From assembly GCA_023489375.1 (NCBI GenBank), contig JAMDCX010000077.1:1-6915 (forward strand): 6,915 nt of DNA, written 5' to 3'. Shown piece after piece: positions 6,794-6,915 of this stretch; position 1 is the stretch's first letter; the number at the start of each line of letters is the position of its first letter. Below the pieces are notes generated by a model. That model was not told the DNA's origin. It did no database searches and saw nothing but the letters and a program-made list of their open reading frames with translations. This DNA comes from Planctomycetota bacterium (GTDB lineage Bacteria > Planctomycetota > Phycisphaerae > WQYP01). Made by a program: the position numbers and the translations under genes.

Positions 6794-6915
6794 GTGCGAT
6801 GGAGAGTGTGTGAAGTCAAGGAGATGAAAGTTCTCCTCGAGCCGATGTTCCGGCTCGTAGTCGAAGGTAACCGCGTTGCCGCGAGGCAGGGTGGGAAGCA
6901 ACCGGAGACGAACCA
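6794..6915 (+). mobile_element. Group II intron, 5' end and start of domain I (truncated by window end)
   Basis: The sequence GTGCGAT at 6794 fits the GUGYG 5' splice-site consensus of bacterial group II introns. Sixteen bases on, GTGTGAAGTCAAG (6807-6819) and the following GGAGA/TCTCC stem (6820-6824 with 6832-6836) align base for base in layout with the domain I start of the lactococcal Ll.LtrB intron, which has GUGUUAAGUCAAG and then a short stem. Further hairpins follow as expected for domain I: CGAGCCG/CGGCTCG (6838-6844 with 6851-6857, 6-base loop) and GGTAAC/GTTGCC (6866-6871 with 6875-6880, one G-U pair). GGGTGGGAAGC at 6890-6900 resembles GGUUGGAAAGC of the same intron. Such introns are self-splicing ribozymes that usually carry a reverse transcriptase-maturase in domain IV; here that part and domains V-VI lie beyond the window, so activity cannot be judged. 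The subclass is not assigned. Confidence 0.75.

Overview
This window looks like chromosomal DNA from a moderately GC-rich, Gram-negative-type bacterium. The domain style suggests the Planctomycetota (Phycisphaerae-like) or Verrucomicrobiota: an exported PA14/PKD/helical-repeat protein next to an outer-membrane barrel with an aromatic C-terminus, and a large exported TPR protein. This placement is inferred from protein style only; the window contains no rRNA or marker gene.

Layout. Bases 3-1763 (+) hold the 3' part of a large extracytoplasmic protein whose start lies before the window. Eleven bases later (1775-2752, +) comes a signal-peptide-bearing outer-membrane beta-barrel protein, very likely in the same operon. 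A 47-base gap contains a perfect TATAAT box whose expected start point is the A of the next start codon. That gene (2800-3999, +) encodes a 12-helix MFS transporter of the fosmidomycin-resistance (Fsr) type, and it is probably read from a leaderless transcript. Bases 4000-4475 are a convergent gap of 476 bases without a credible gene. The gap is dominated by a roughly 165-base imperfect palindrome with perfect 15-base ends, which is MITE-like or a structured-RNA element. Bases 4476-6464 (-) encode an exported TPR protein. Its upstream region (6465-6793) holds a candidate promoter, a small hairpin and a heptad tandem repeat. From 6794 to the window end the sequence matches the 5' end and the start of domain I of a bacterial group II intron. 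The intron's catalytic domains and any reverse transcriptase would lie outside the window.

How they fit together. The first two genes are both cell-envelope proteins and probably co-expressed: a modular carbohydrate- or protein-binding surface or periplasmic protein and an outer-membrane barrel. The MFS gene appears to have its own promoter and is probably functionally separate. The TPR protein is a likely periplasmic scaffold with no assigned partner. I see no defence system, CRISPR array or biosynthetic cluster. The less ordinary items are the truncated group II intron, the long palindromic element and the leaderless promoter with a palindrome in its spacer.
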